From the NCBI GenBank assembly GCA_963703745.1, contig CAVPFL010000004.1:1240001-1304000 (forward strand): a stretch of DNA of 64,000 nucleotides, written 5' to 3'. A program made the position numbers and the translations under genes. Source of the stretch: AP-15 sp963703745 (GTDB taxonomy: Bacteria; Pseudomonadota; Alphaproteobacteria; ATCC43930; CGMCC-115725). The first letter of the stretch is position 1; every line of letters begins with the position of its first letter. The notes under the pieces are model-generated. The model was not told the DNA's origin, searched no databases, and saw only the letters and a list, made by a program, of their open reading frames with translations. Below, piece after piece: positions 8,538 through 16,697 of this stretch.

Positions 8538-9968
8538 TCAAACCGCCGGACGGGTCCGGATCTCCTCCGACACCTTGCGCGGTAGAAACTGCCCGTCTTT
8601 GAGGTCGCCCTTAAAGGCGCCGTTCTCGACGACGATCTTGCCGCGCAGCATGACGAGCGAGGGCCAGGCGGCGAGGTCGCGCCCTTCCCAGGGGGTGTAG
8701 TCCGCCTCGTGCAGTTCGGCGGCGCGCACGATCTTGCGCTGCCGCGGGTCGAGCAGCACGATGTCGGCGTCCGAGCCGACCACCAGCGCGCCCTTGCGCG
8801 GGTAGAGGCCCATGATCTTGGCGGCATTACTCGAGACCAGGCCGACGAAATCCGAGAGCCCATAGCCGCGCTTTTCGACCGTCTCGGTGTAGATCAGTGA
8901 CAGCCGCGGCTCGACCCCGGAGTTGCCGCCGGTCGTGTCGTCGATCCGCCGGCCCTGCAACTTTATCCGCAACGGGCAACAGATCTCGTCGGTGGCGACC
9001 GTCTGGATCGCACCGTGATCGGTCGCCTGCCATAGCGCTTCCTGGTCCGCGCGGAATTTGAGCGACGGGTAGGTGTGGTAGATCTGGCCGTTCGGCCGAC
9101 GGTAGTCCTCGGCGGTGTACATCAGGTACTGGTGCAGGGTCTCGCCATAGATCGGCACTCCCTTGGCGCGTGCCGCGGCGATCGCATCGACGCCGGTCTT
9201 GGCCGAGGTGTGCATCATATAAAGCGCGGCACCCTCGATGTTGGCGGCGAGCCGGATCACCCGGTTGAACGACAAATCCTCCGAGAGGGTGTTGTGCACC
9301 TCGGCCATGTTCTCAAAGCCGGTGCGGTCCTCGCGGGTCAATTTCTCGTACATGTGCATGACGATGTCGTTGTCCTCGGCATGGATCGCCGCGATGCCGC
9401 CGGCCTGCGCCAGGACTTTCAGCACCTCCCAGATATCGCCGAAATCGACCATGCGGCCGCGCCGGCTCGGCGTGATGTCGGTCGTGAACATCTTGACCGA
9501 GGCGTGCCCGGCCTGCACCGCCTCGACGAGCTCACCGAGGCGCTCGGGCGGGATCTTGCCGAGCAGCATCGTGTGAAACGCGTAGTCGCCATAGCAGGCG
9601 CCCCCCCATTGCTTGTGCCGCCGCTCGATCGCCTGCTGGATCGTCTCGCCGCCCTCGACCGGAGCGAAGTCGATCGTCGTCGTCGTGCCGCCGTGCAGCG
9701 CCGCAAGGCTGACCCGCGAGGCCGGCTCGGTCAATGTCGGCTCGGCGACGCCTGGCATCGGCATCGGCCAGTTGCAATGAACGTGCGGGTCGACGCCGCC
9801 CGGGATCACGATCTGCCCCGCGGCGTCGACGGTTCGTCCGGCGCCGATCGCGGCAAGGCTGCCGGGCGCGCCGATGGCGGCGATGTGCTCACCGCTGACG
9901 CCGATATCGGCGGGCTCCGGACCCGAAGGGAGGACGGCGGTGCCGCCTGAGATGACGATGTCCAGCAT
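8538..9968 (-). CDS. Dihydropyrimidinase / D-hydantoinase family amidohydrolase
   Basis: A 476-residue cyclic-amidohydrolase, the normal size for this family. The N-terminal small beta domain (about 1-55) leads to the metal site: DPHVHC (two His), the Lys expected to be carboxylated in ASVKMFTTD, His in IHAEDND and MHTSAK, and Asp in VATDEIC. The enzymes are cytosolic, usually bind two zinc ions, and open the ring of dihydropyrimidines, hydantoins or related cyclic amides; the exact substrate is not readable. A clear AGGAGG lies just before the ATG. It follows a CobW-type GTPase gene by 57 bases on the same strand, so the two may be one operon in which the GTPase supplies metal. Confidence 0.9.
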   Translation of the reverse strand: MLDIVISGGTAVLPSGPEPADIGVSGEHIAAIGAPGSLAAIGAGRTVDAAGQIVIPGGVDPHVHCNWPMPMPGVAEPTLTEPASRVSLAALHGGTTTTIDFAPVEGGETIQQAIERRHKQWGGACYGDYAFHTMLLGKIPPERLGELVEAVQAGHASVKMFTTDITPSRRGRMVDFGDIWEVLKVLAQAGGIAAIHAEDNDIVMHMYEKLTREDRTGFENMAEVHNTLSEDLSFNRVIRLAANIEGAALYMMHTSAKTGVDAIAAARAKGVPIYGETLHQYLMYTAEDYRRPNGQIYHTYPSLKFRADQEALWQATDHGAIQTVATDEICCPLRIKLQGRRIDDTTGGNSGVEPRLSLIYTETVEKRGYGLSDFVGLVSSNAAKIMGLYPRKGALVVGSDADIVLLDPRQRKIVRAAELHEADYTPWEGRDLAAWPSLVMLRGKIVVENGAFKGDLKDGQFLPRKVSEEIRTRPAV

Positions 9969-10016
9969 GTGAGCCTCCTATGATCGTGAGCGGGCCCCGA
10001 CCCTAGCGCTCCCCCG

Positions 10017-10078
10017 ACCCCACCCTTACCCTCCCCCGCTTGCGGGGGAGAGAACGGGAGGGGGCTCGCGGGGAAGGA
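10017..10078. repeat. Palindromic intergenic repeat, copy 1
   Basis: A GC-rich hairpin (CTCCCCCGC, TT, GCGGGGGAG at 10031-10050) lies in a CACCCT...GGGAGGGGG context. It resembles the other CCCTCACCC...CTCTCCCCGC elements here but is more diverged. It overlaps the 3' end of the CobW-type gene and contributes its last codons and stop. Confidence 0.7.
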
Positions 10079-11054
10079 TTGGGAGGGGGCGTGCAAAAGC
10101 GAAGGCTTCGAGGATCTCAGCGCGCGGGATCTGGTGCACGACAAAGACGAGCCGGCTGCGCCGATCCTCGTCCGGCCAATCCTCGAGCCATTCCGGCGCG
10201 AACAATGCGTGCTGGGCGGCCTGTACGACGGCCGGGCGCTGGGGCCGGTCGGCAAAGCGCACGATTCCCTTTACCCGCAGCAGATCGTTGCCGCGCTCGC
10301 GGGCCAGACCGCCGAGGGCGCGGGCGAAATCGAGGCGGCTGACCTCGCCGTCGAGCACCATGGCGAAGGCGTCGATGCCATGAGTGTGGGCCGCGATCGG
10401 CTCTGCCGGAATAACCGGTACCGTCGCTCGCGGGGCCGTGCCAAAGAGCACCGCGCCGACATCGGGCGCATCGGCGGCAAGGATGCGCTGGGCTCGGTCG
10501 TTGATCAGATCGAGAAGGCGCACCAGAGCCGGGCCGAGCGGCGCGAGATCGGTCTTGGTGATTACCAGCGCGTCGGCGAGGGCCGCTTGCCGAGCGGCTT
10601 CCGCGAAACGGTCGAGCGTCTCGGCGCCCTGCACGGCGTCGACTAAGGTAACGACACCGGCGAGGCGCAGGCGGTGATCGAGCATCGGATCCGTGCCGAG
10701 GGTGAACAGGATCGGCGCCGGGTCGGCTAGACCGGTCGTTTCGATGACGATGCGACGAAATCGCCTGATCTCGCCGGCATCGCGCCGTTCGAGAAGACCG
10801 CGCAAGGTCCGCGCCAGATCCTCGCGCACGGCGCAGCACAGGCAGCCGCCCGGCAGTTCGAGCACATTGCCTTCGACAAAATTGACCAGGTGATGATCGA
10901 TCGCGATCTCGCCGATCTCGTTGATGATGACGGCGGTGTCGGCGAGCTCCGGCGAGACCAATGCCCGGCGGAGCAGCGTTGTTTTGCCGCTCCCGAGAAA
11001 GCCCGTCAGCAGGGTGGTCGGCAGGGTCTCAGGTTCCGGCACTTTATTAACCAC
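10026..11054 (-). CDS. CobW/G3E-family metallochaperone GTPase
   Basis: This 342-residue protein has Walker A GFLGSGKTTLL (about 17-27), the metal-binding motif GGCLCCAV (CxCC), switch motif ETTGLADPAP, base-recognition TKTDL, and a C-terminal CobW-C domain. Members use GTP hydrolysis to deliver Zn, Co or other metals to client enzymes in the cytosol. The likely client is the metal-dependent dihydropyrimidinase directly downstream. The GTG start has no strong ribosome-binding site; a second GTG lies four codons in. The last roughly 20 residues, rich in Pro and Gly, are encoded by a palindromic intergenic repeat, so the native C-terminus was probably shorter. Which metal it handles is unknown. 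Confidence 0.9.
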   Translation of the reverse strand: MVNKVPEPETLPTTLLTGFLGSGKTTLLRRALVSPELADTAVIINEIGEIAIDHHLVNFVEGNVLELPGGCLCCAVREDLARTLRGLLERRDAGEIRRFRRIVIETTGLADPAPILFTLGTDPMLDHRLRLAGVVTLVDAVQGAETLDRFAEAARQAALADALVITKTDLAPLGPALVRLLDLINDRAQRILAADAPDVGAVLFGTAPRATVPVIPAEPIAAHTHGIDAFAMVLDGEVSRLDFARALGGLARERGNDLLRVKGIVRFADRPQRPAVVQAAQHALFAPEWLEDWPDEDRRSRLVFVVHQIPRAEILEAFAFARPLPILPREPPPVLSPASGGG

Positions 11055-11260
11055 TTGATGACCGTAAATCCGCCATAGATCGTTTCACGCGACCGACGCC
11101 GCGGCAAGTTTCGGCGTCAAAACCCTGTGATAACAATGTTAAAGCGCGTGTGGAGGCGCGCTGAGCGATTGCATTCTTTCGCATGCATCCGCAGTATGCC
11201 TGCCATAAAGGCACGGCGTGAGCGGATAAAGCGGGTGGGTGAGGAAATGCGGGCGGGCTC

Positions 11261-12085
11261 GTGTCCAATAACGTGAAGGGTGCGAGAGGCGCAGCGAGCG
11301 AGACGCACCTCGCGATTTCCGATGTGTCGAAGCATTTCGGCGGGGTACGGGCGGTAGAGAGCGTCACACTCTCCGTCCGACACCGCGGTCTCGTCTCGAT
11401 CATCGGTCCGAACGGTGCCGGCAAGACCTCGCTCCTCAACATGATCAGCGGCTTCTACCGGCCCGACGCCGGCTCGATTGTCTTCGAAGGCAAGGACATC
11501 ACCGGTACCCGCCCGTCGCGGATCGCGGCACTCGGTATCGCCCGCACGTTTCAGAATATCGCGCTGTTCAGCGGCATGACGGTGCTCGACAACATCATGC
11601 TGGGCCGCCACGTGCGGATGAAGGCCGGGGTGTTGTCCTCCTTTGTTTATTGGGGTCTGGCGCAAAAGGAGGAAGTGGCGCATCGCGCGCGGGTCGAAGA
11701 GCTGATCGAGTTTCTCGAACTCGAGGATCTGCGCAAGCAGCCGACGAGCGGGCTGGCCTACGGCCTTAGAAAGCGCGTCGAGCTGGGCCGCGCCCTCGCA
11801 CTCGACCCCAAGCTTCTGCTGCTCGATGAGCCGATGGGCGGCATGAACCAGGAAGAGAAAGAGGACATGGCCCGGTTCATTCTCGATGTGAACCGGCAAT
11901 GGGGCACGACGGTCATTCTGATCGAGCACGACATGGCCGTAGTGATGGACATTTCCGAGCACGTCATCGTGCTCGATCGGGGACGCAAGATCGCCGAGGG
12001 CAGCCCGGGCGAGGTCCAGCGCGATGCGGAGGTGATCCGCGCCTATCTCGGAACCGCCGTGGAACGCAGGGAGGCCGCCGAATGA
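11261..12085 (+). CDS. livG: Branched-chain amino acid-type ABC transporter ATP-binding protein LivG
   Basis: The 274-residue ATPase has Walker A GPNGAGKTS (about 47-55), the Q-loop in RTFQNIALF, a LivG-type signature GLAYGLRKRVELGRAL, Walker B LLLLDEPMGGMN and the H-loop IEHDM. It energises import of branched-chain amino acids or similar ligands from the cytosolic face. The start is GTG; the first 15 residues are poorly conserved, so a start a few codons later is possible. It is the first gene of a transporter operon and overlaps the acyl-CoA synthetase by ATGA. The Liv family also takes up amides, urea and aromatic acids, so the substrate is not proven. Confidence 0.92.
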   Translation: MSNNVKGARGAASETHLAISDVSKHFGGVRAVESVTLSVRHRGLVSIIGPNGAGKTSLLNMISGFYRPDAGSIVFEGKDITGTRPSRIAALGIARTFQNIALFSGMTVLDNIMLGRHVRMKAGVLSSFVYWGLAQKEEVAHRARVEELIEFLELEDLRKQPTSGLAYGLRKRVELGRALALDPKLLLLDEPMGGMNQEEKEDMARFILDVNRQWGTTVILIEHDMAVVMDISEHVIVLDRGRKIAEGSPGEVQRDAEVIRAYLGTAVERREAAE

Positions 12086-14019
12086 GCACGACTACCTTGC
12101 CGCGGCTGCTGCGGCGTGACGCCCAGATGATGGCCGAGCGGCCGGCGATCCGCGAGAAGAACCGCGGGATCTGGCAGACCTACACCTGGTCCCAATATTA
12201 CCGGGAGGTGTGCGACTTCGCGTCGGGTCTTGCCGCGCACGGGTTTCGCCGCGGCGATATGCTCGCTGTCATTGGCGACAACCGGCCGCGGCTCTATTGG
12301 GCGCAACTTGCCGCGCAATGCCTCGGCGGCGTCGCGGTACCGGTCTATCAGGACTCGATTGCGGCCGAGCTGGTTTTTGTTCTCGATCATGCCGAGGTCT
12401 CGGTCATCGTTGCCGAGGACCAGGAGCAGGTCGACAAGATCCTCGCCATCAAGGGCCAGCTGCCGCACTTGAACCTCCTGATCTTCGACGATCCGCGCGG
12501 CCTGCGGCATTACGACTTGCCGTTTGTCAAATCCTTCGACGAGGTGCAAGCGGCCGGGCGCGACTTCGACAAGGCGCACGCCGGTTACCTCGACGCCGAG
12601 ATCGAGAAAGGCGCGCCCGACGATCTGGCGCTGCTCAATTACACCTCCGGCACTACCGGCCATCCCAAGGGAGTGATGCTGTCGCACGCCAATCTGCTCT
12701 GTGCCGCCGAGGCTTTCGCCAATGCCGAGAGCGTCCGGCCGAGCGACGACATGCTGTGCTACCTGCCGATGGCATGGATCGGCGACTCGCTGCTCTCGTT
12801 GGTGCTCCACTTGCTGGTTGGCTTCACCGCCAACTGCCCGGAGCGTCCGGACACCGTGCAGCGCGACCTGCGCGAGCTCGGGCCGACCATCGGCATCGCA
12901 CCGCCGCGCATCTGGGAAAACATGCTGACCTCTTTACGGGTCAGGACGGCGGACGCGACGCCGCTGAAACGCCAGCTCTTCGATTTCTTCCAGCGCCTTG
13001 CCGAACGCGCCGAATTGCTGAAGGCTGAATGCAACAAGCCCGACTTGTTGACGCGGCTGGGCCTGGCGCTCGGCGAACTCCTGGTTTACGGCCCCGTACG
13101 CGATCAGCTCGGGCTTCGGCGCGCCCGATGGTTTTATACCGGCGGCGCACCCCTCGGCCCGGAGACGTTCCGTTTCTTCCGCTCGCTCGGTGTCAACCTG
13201 AAGCAGGTCTGGGGTGCCACCGAGCTTTCCGGCCTGGCTTCGTTGCAGCCGGATGGTGAGGCGAACCCTGATACAGTGGGTCCCGTCGTCGCCGGCACCG
13301 AGTTGCGGATCAGCGAGGACGGAGAAGTGCAGATCCGGTCGCCGGCGGTGTTCCGGGGTTATTACAAGCAGCTCAAGGCCACCCGCGACGCTCTGACCGA
13401 CGACGGCTGGTATCGAACCGGCGATTCCGGGTATATCGACGAGCGTGGTCATCTCGTCGTCATCGACCGCGCCAAGGACGTCGGCAAGCTCCGCGACGGC
13501 ACCCTCTTCGCGCCGCAATTCATCGAGAACAAGCTCAAGTTCAGCCCGTTTATCGCTGAAGCGGTGGCTTTCGGTGACGCCCGACCGTTTGTTGCGGCGA
13601 TGATCGCGATCGATCTCGGCACGTCAGGCAATTGGGCAGAGCGGCACAACCTTGCCTACACCTCGTTCCAGGATCTGAGCGCCAAGCCCGAGGTGCGCCG
13701 GCTGATCCGCGAAGAAATCGGGAAATGCAACGCCTCGTTGCCGGCCGGTTCGCGCATCAGCCGCTTTCTGCTGCTCAACAAGGAGTTCGACGCGGACGAC
13801 AACGAAATCACCCGCACACGCAAGATCCGGCGCCGCTTTGTCGCCGAGAAATACGCGGCCGTGGTCGAAGCATTATACAGCGGCGCTCACCAGGTGGATC
13901 TCGCCACCGAGATCACCTACGAGGACGGCCGCAAGGCGACACTCAACTCCACGATCGCGATCGACGACGTGGAGGATGCCGCCGCACGAGCGCCGACGCG
14001 CGAGCCGGCTTATGCCTGA
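12082..14019 (+). CDS. AMP-dependent long-chain acyl-CoA synthetase
   Basis: The protein has 645 residues from the ATG that overlaps the livG stop; an upstream in-frame extension is a shadow of livG and was discarded. It has the AMP-binding P-loop YTSGTTGHPKGVMLSH (about 188-203), an adenylate-binding region WGATELSG, and the YRTGDSGYIDERGHLVVIDRAKD hinge with a C-terminal Lys region. It resembles the long-chain (bubblegum/FadD15-like) class. It activates a carboxylic acid with ATP and CoA in the cytosol. Its place inside a Liv transporter operon suggests that the imported solute or a breakdown product is activated as a CoA thioester. Confidence 0.9.
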   Translation: MSTTTLPRLLRRDAQMMAERPAIREKNRGIWQTYTWSQYYREVCDFASGLAAHGFRRGDMLAVIGDNRPRLYWAQLAAQCLGGVAVPVYQDSIAAELVFVLDHAEVSVIVAEDQEQVDKILAIKGQLPHLNLLIFDDPRGLRHYDLPFVKSFDEVQAAGRDFDKAHAGYLDAEIEKGAPDDLALLNYTSGTTGHPKGVMLSHANLLCAAEAFANAESVRPSDDMLCYLPMAWIGDSLLSLVLHLLVGFTANCPERPDTVQRDLRELGPTIGIAPPRIWENMLTSLRVRTADATPLKRQLFDFFQRLAERAELLKAECNKPDLLTRLGLALGELLVYGPVRDQLGLRRARWFYTGGAPLGPETFRFFRSLGVNLKQVWGATELSGLASLQPDGEANPDTVGPVVAGTELRISEDGEVQIRSPAVFRGYYKQLKATRDALTDDGWYRTGDSGYIDERGHLVVIDRAKDVGKLRDGTLFAPQFIENKLKFSPFIAEAVAFGDARPFVAAMIAIDLGTSGNWAERHNLAYTSFQDLSAKPEVRRLIREEIGKCNASLPAGSRISRFLLLNKEFDADDNEITRTRKIRRRFVAEKYAAVVEALYSGAHQVDLATEITYEDGRKATLNSTIAIDDVEDAAARAPTREPAYA

Positions 14020-14061
14020 GAGGAGATCGAAGCGAAGGGTTGCATCGACCCTCACGTCGTA

Positions 14062-14128
14062 TCACCTCGCCCCGCTTGCGGGGAGAGGTCGGAACCCGCG
14101 CTTACAGGCGCGGATTCCGGGTGAGGGG
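14062..14128. repeat. Palindromic intergenic repeat, copy 2
   Basis: The outer arms TCACC and GGTGA flank an inner hairpin CCCCGCTTGCGGGG and a second small hairpin around CCCGCGC...GCGCGG. It lies just after the acyl-CoA synthetase stop and about 26 bases before copy 3. Confidence 0.75.
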
Positions 14129-14153
14129 CAACACCTCCAGCTCGAAGAAGAAG

Positions 14154-14184
14154 CCCCTCACCCCGACCCTCTCCCCACAAGTGG
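14154..14184. repeat. Palindromic repeat copy 3, left half, split by insertion sequence
   Basis: This is the left half of a repeat (CCCCTCACCCC...CTCTCCCC) ending in the 10-base target copy CCACAAGTGG. The other half lies beyond the insertion element. Removing the element and one target copy restores the hairpin CTCCCCACAAGTGGGG followed by CGAGGGAG. Confidence 0.85.
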
Positions 14185-15656
14185 CTACGGGATTCACACA
14201 AATAATATGTATTTATCAATGACTTACGATCAAGGCAATGTGGAATCCGGCGACCATCGCCGCGAGCCGATCCCAACCGGCGCGCATCGTCTTGGGCCCG
14301 GGCGGCTTGTAGTAGCAATTCCAGCCGCCCAGCCGGGCGACAATCCACGACAGCCACGCCAAGGAGCGGGGCGGGTGGGGATTCTTCTGACGCGGCGTCC
14401 TGCCTTCGAGAGTTGGCGCAATCGCATCGGCGGCCTCCAGGGTGTCCGGGCCGGCAACATCGGCGGCCGGTCTGGGGCCGCCCGCGCGGGCATCGACCAG
14501 TTGGATCGTGCGCACCGCGGCGCCGATGGCCAGCGCCCCCAACTTGAACAGGCGGTCGGCGTCATGCACCTGGACGTCCGGCAATTCCAGACCGTCACTT
14601 TTGCTGGCGCGGAAGACCTGTTCGATGCGCCAGCGCAGCCGATAGATTTGAATAATCTCTTCGGCTGCCGCCAAATCGGCGACCGGCAGGGTGGTGATCA
14701 GCCGCCAATGGATGGCCGCGGTGCCGCGCGGTGGCTGTTCCTCGCGCGCCTCGACCAAGCTCAGATCGCGGTATTCGGGATCATTGGGATCGCCCCCATT
14801 ATGCGGTCGCCGCACGCGGATCGGCCCGGCCCGCAGGGTGACCGTGGCCACACGCCCCTTGTCGCCCGGGCCGCGCGGCCCCACCCGCACTTCAGCCATG
14901 CCCAGTGCCGGCCATGCCGCGGGCTGCGCAAACAACCGCGTGCCATCCGCGAGCGTGCGGTCTTGCGCCGCACGGACCACCAGTTCGACGCGCGCCGGGC
15001 GGCGCGCGAACAGCGCAAAGATGTCGCTTTCGCGATCCCCAACCACGATCAGCTGGTTGGCCCCGGCGGCGCGCTTGGCAACCACCTCGGTTGCGCTCAG
15101 CCAGCGCTGCGATTCCTTCTCGTCAAGCCGACGCTGGCGCCGCGTGGCAGCCCGCTTGCCGGCGGTTCGGGTCCAGATCGCGGCATCCAACAAGCCGACC
15201 ACGGCTTCATCCTCGCGATCGACGGCGACAACCCCATGCACAAAAAAACCCGGTGTCTTCCCGTCGCCAGCGGGACCCAGACCCCGACGCGCCCGAGCGC
15301 GTCCGCTAAAATTGATCTCGGTGGTGTCCTGAACCGCGACGATCCGCCGTCCCTGACATTGCTCGCCCGTTCGCCCGCCCAGCGTCTGGATGATCTCAAC
15401 CGCGGTGACCGCCGGCGAGGCCAAAAAGCGATGCGCCGCCATCTCCCCGGCGCGGTCACCACCAACCCGGCGAAACACCAAAGATCCAGTCGAAACAATC
15501 CGGTCAAACAGCCAAGCACCCCGCTCCGCTCGGCGGATATCCCCAAACTCGCCAATCCGCTCCAAAGGCATCATCCTTGGTTCTCCCCCAAACCACCATG
15601 TAGCAGCATGCACTGCACCGACCCACAAAATCTAGTGAGATGTGTGAATGCCGTAG
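14185..15656 (-). mobile_element. Complete IS4-type insertion sequence, 1,472 bp
   Basis: The terminal inverted repeats are 16 bases with one mismatch: CTACGGGATTCACACA on the left (14185-14200) and TGTGTGAATGCCGTAG on the right (15641-15656). Both ends are flanked by the same palindromic 10-base target duplication CCACAAGTGG (14175-14184 and 15657-15666). The single transposase gene fills the interior on the minus strand, opposite to the surrounding operon. Intact ends, an uninterrupted reading frame and a perfect target duplication point to recent insertion and a probably functional element. It separates livG and the acyl-CoA synthetase from livHMKF. Confidence 0.93.
14216..15574 (-). CDS. 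IS4-family (DDE) transposase
   Basis: The protein has 452 residues from the ATG preceded by GGGGGAGA. An in-frame extension to 15628 also exists but lacks a ribosome-binding site. It shows a Tn5/IS4-like N-terminal region with ERIGEFGD and a DDE catalytic core: first Asp in VQDTTEINFSG, second in VVGDRESDIF, and Glu in YRLRWRIEQVFRASK, which fits the IS4 signature Y-(2)-R-(3)-E-(6)-K exactly. It cuts and rejoins the element's ends. No frameshift or stop interrupts it. Confidence 0.92.
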   Translation of the reverse strand: MMPLERIGEFGDIRRAERGAWLFDRIVSTGSLVFRRVGGDRAGEMAAHRFLASPAVTAVEIIQTLGGRTGEQCQGRRIVAVQDTTEINFSGRARARRGLGPAGDGKTPGFFVHGVVAVDREDEAVVGLLDAAIWTRTAGKRAATRRQRRLDEKESQRWLSATEVVAKRAAGANQLIVVGDRESDIFALFARRPARVELVVRAAQDRTLADGTRLFAQPAAWPALGMAEVRVGPRGPGDKGRVATVTLRAGPIRVRRPHNGGDPNDPEYRDLSLVEAREEQPPRGTAAIHWRLITTLPVADLAAAEEIIQIYRLRWRIEQVFRASKSDGLELPDVQVHDADRLFKLGALAIGAAVRTIQLVDARAGGPRPAADVAGPDTLEAADAIAPTLEGRTPRQKNPHPPRSLAWLSWIVARLGGWNCYYKPPGPKTMRAGWDRLAAMVAGFHIALIVSH

Positions 15657-15676
15657 CCACAAGTGGGGCGAGGGAG
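15657..15676. repeat. livH: Palindromic repeat copy 3, right half, with livH ribosome-binding site
   Basis: This is the second target copy CCACAAGTGG followed by the remaining arm GGCGAGGGAG. The AGGGAG at 15671-15676 sits ten bases before the livH ATG and is the probable ribosome-binding site, so part of the repeat does a translational job. Confidence 0.65.
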
Positions 15677-15686
15677 AAATCTGCTG

Positions 15687-16586
15687 ATGCCTGAGTTCGA
15701 GTGGCAGTTCACGCTGGTCCTGCTGACCAACGGAGTGATGATCGGGCTGATGTATGCGCTGATCGCGCTCGGGTTCGTGCTGATCTACAAGGCAACGGAT
15801 GCTATCAATTTCGCCCAGGGCGAGTTTGTCATGTTCGCGGGCTTTATCGCCGCGGGCGCTGCCGATCTCGCCGGTGCTCCGTTCTGGTTATCGGCACTGC
15901 TTTCGGTAGCGGGCATGGTGGCGCTGGGGTTCGGGCTCGAGCGGATTGTGCTGCGGCCGCTGATCGGTCGGCCGATCATCGCCGTCGTCATGGCGACAAT
16001 CGGCCTCGCCGCCGTGCTGAGGGGCACTGCGACAATGGCGTTTGGGGCGGGGACGCGAGCGATCGTCATGCCCGTTGGCGACGAACCGATCTTTCTCGGG
16101 CCGGTTATGCTCCCGCCGGTCCAGCTTGTCGGAGCGGGAGTGAGCCTCGTGTTCCTGGGCGCCTTCACTTGGTTCTTCCTGAAGAGCCGGGTCGGGGTGG
16201 CAATGCGCGCGGTTGCCGACAGCCAGCAGGTCGCAATGGCGATGGGGATTGACGTGCGGCGCTATTTTGCGCTCGCCTGGGCGATGGCCGGCATCGTATC
16301 GGCTCTCGGCGGCATAGTCTGGGGCGCCATGCTCGGCATCGACAACCAGCTTGCCCTCGTCGGCTTCAAAGTGTTTCCGGTTGTCATCCTCGGCGGACTC
16401 GACTCGGTGATCGGTGCCGTCGTCGGTGGGCTGATCGTCGGCGTCGTCGAGAACTTAGCGGCCGGCTATCTCGACCCATATGTCGGCGGCGGCACCAAGG
16501 ATTTCGCCCCTTACGTGTTGATGATCGCGGTGCTGATGATCCGGCCTGAGGGCATCTTCGGCCGGCGCCGCATCGAGCGCGTATGA
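15687..16586 (+). CDS. livH: Branched-chain amino acid ABC transporter permease LivH
   Basis: The 299-residue inner-membrane protein has about eight hydrophobic segments. The family motif INFAQGEFVMFAG is near residue 37, and the cytoplasmic coupling region MRAVADSQQVAMAMGIDV is near 170. The C-terminal GGLDSVIGAVVGGLIVG is typical. The ATG at 15687 was preferred to an upstream in-frame GTG (15663) because AGGGAG lies at good spacing before it. It forms the membrane channel with LivM. The insertion sequence just upstream probably cuts it off from the operon promoter unless a promoter in the element or the gap is used. Confidence 0.92.
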   Translation: MPEFEWQFTLVLLTNGVMIGLMYALIALGFVLIYKATDAINFAQGEFVMFAGFIAAGAADLAGAPFWLSALLSVAGMVALGFGLERIVLRPLIGRPIIAVVMATIGLAAVLRGTATMAFGAGTRAIVMPVGDEPIFLGPVMLPPVQLVGAGVSLVFLGAFTWFFLKSRVGVAMRAVADSQQVAMAMGIDVRRYFALAWAMAGIVSALGGIVWGAMLGIDNQLALVGFKVFPVVILGGLDSVIGAVVGGLIVGVVENLAAGYLDPYVGGGTKDFAPYVLMIAVLMIRPEGIFGRRRIERV

Positions 16587-16604
16587 CTATGTACGCACCC
16601 ACGG

Positions 16605-16694
16605 GGCGGCCCTCACCCGCCTCGCTGCGCTCGGCACCCTCTCCCGCACTGCGGGAGAGGGGGGACCCGCGCGGATGCGCGGCTGGGTGAGGGC
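16605..16694. repeat. Palindromic intergenic repeat, copy 4
   Basis: The outer arms GCCCTCACCC and GGGTGAGGGC enclose an inner hairpin CCTCTCCCGC, ACT, GCGGGAGAGG. It fills the livH-livM gap; its end GGTGAGGGCGCC directly precedes the livM ATG, so the GAGG there may serve as the livM ribosome-binding site. Confidence 0.8.
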
Positions 16695-16697
16695 GCC

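Noticed and set aside
8262..8585. Possible 107-residue gene in the gap after the cyclase
   Set aside because: No ribosome-binding site, odd composition, and it overlaps the end of the dihydropyrimidinase gene.
11899..12081. In-frame N-terminal extension of the acyl-CoA synthetase
   Set aside because: It lies inside livG in another frame; the ATGA overlap start at 12082 matches family length.
13838..15694. 618-codon plus-strand frame across the acyl-CoA synthetase end and the IS4 element
   Set aside because: It crosses the insertion junction and is opposite to the clear transposase gene.
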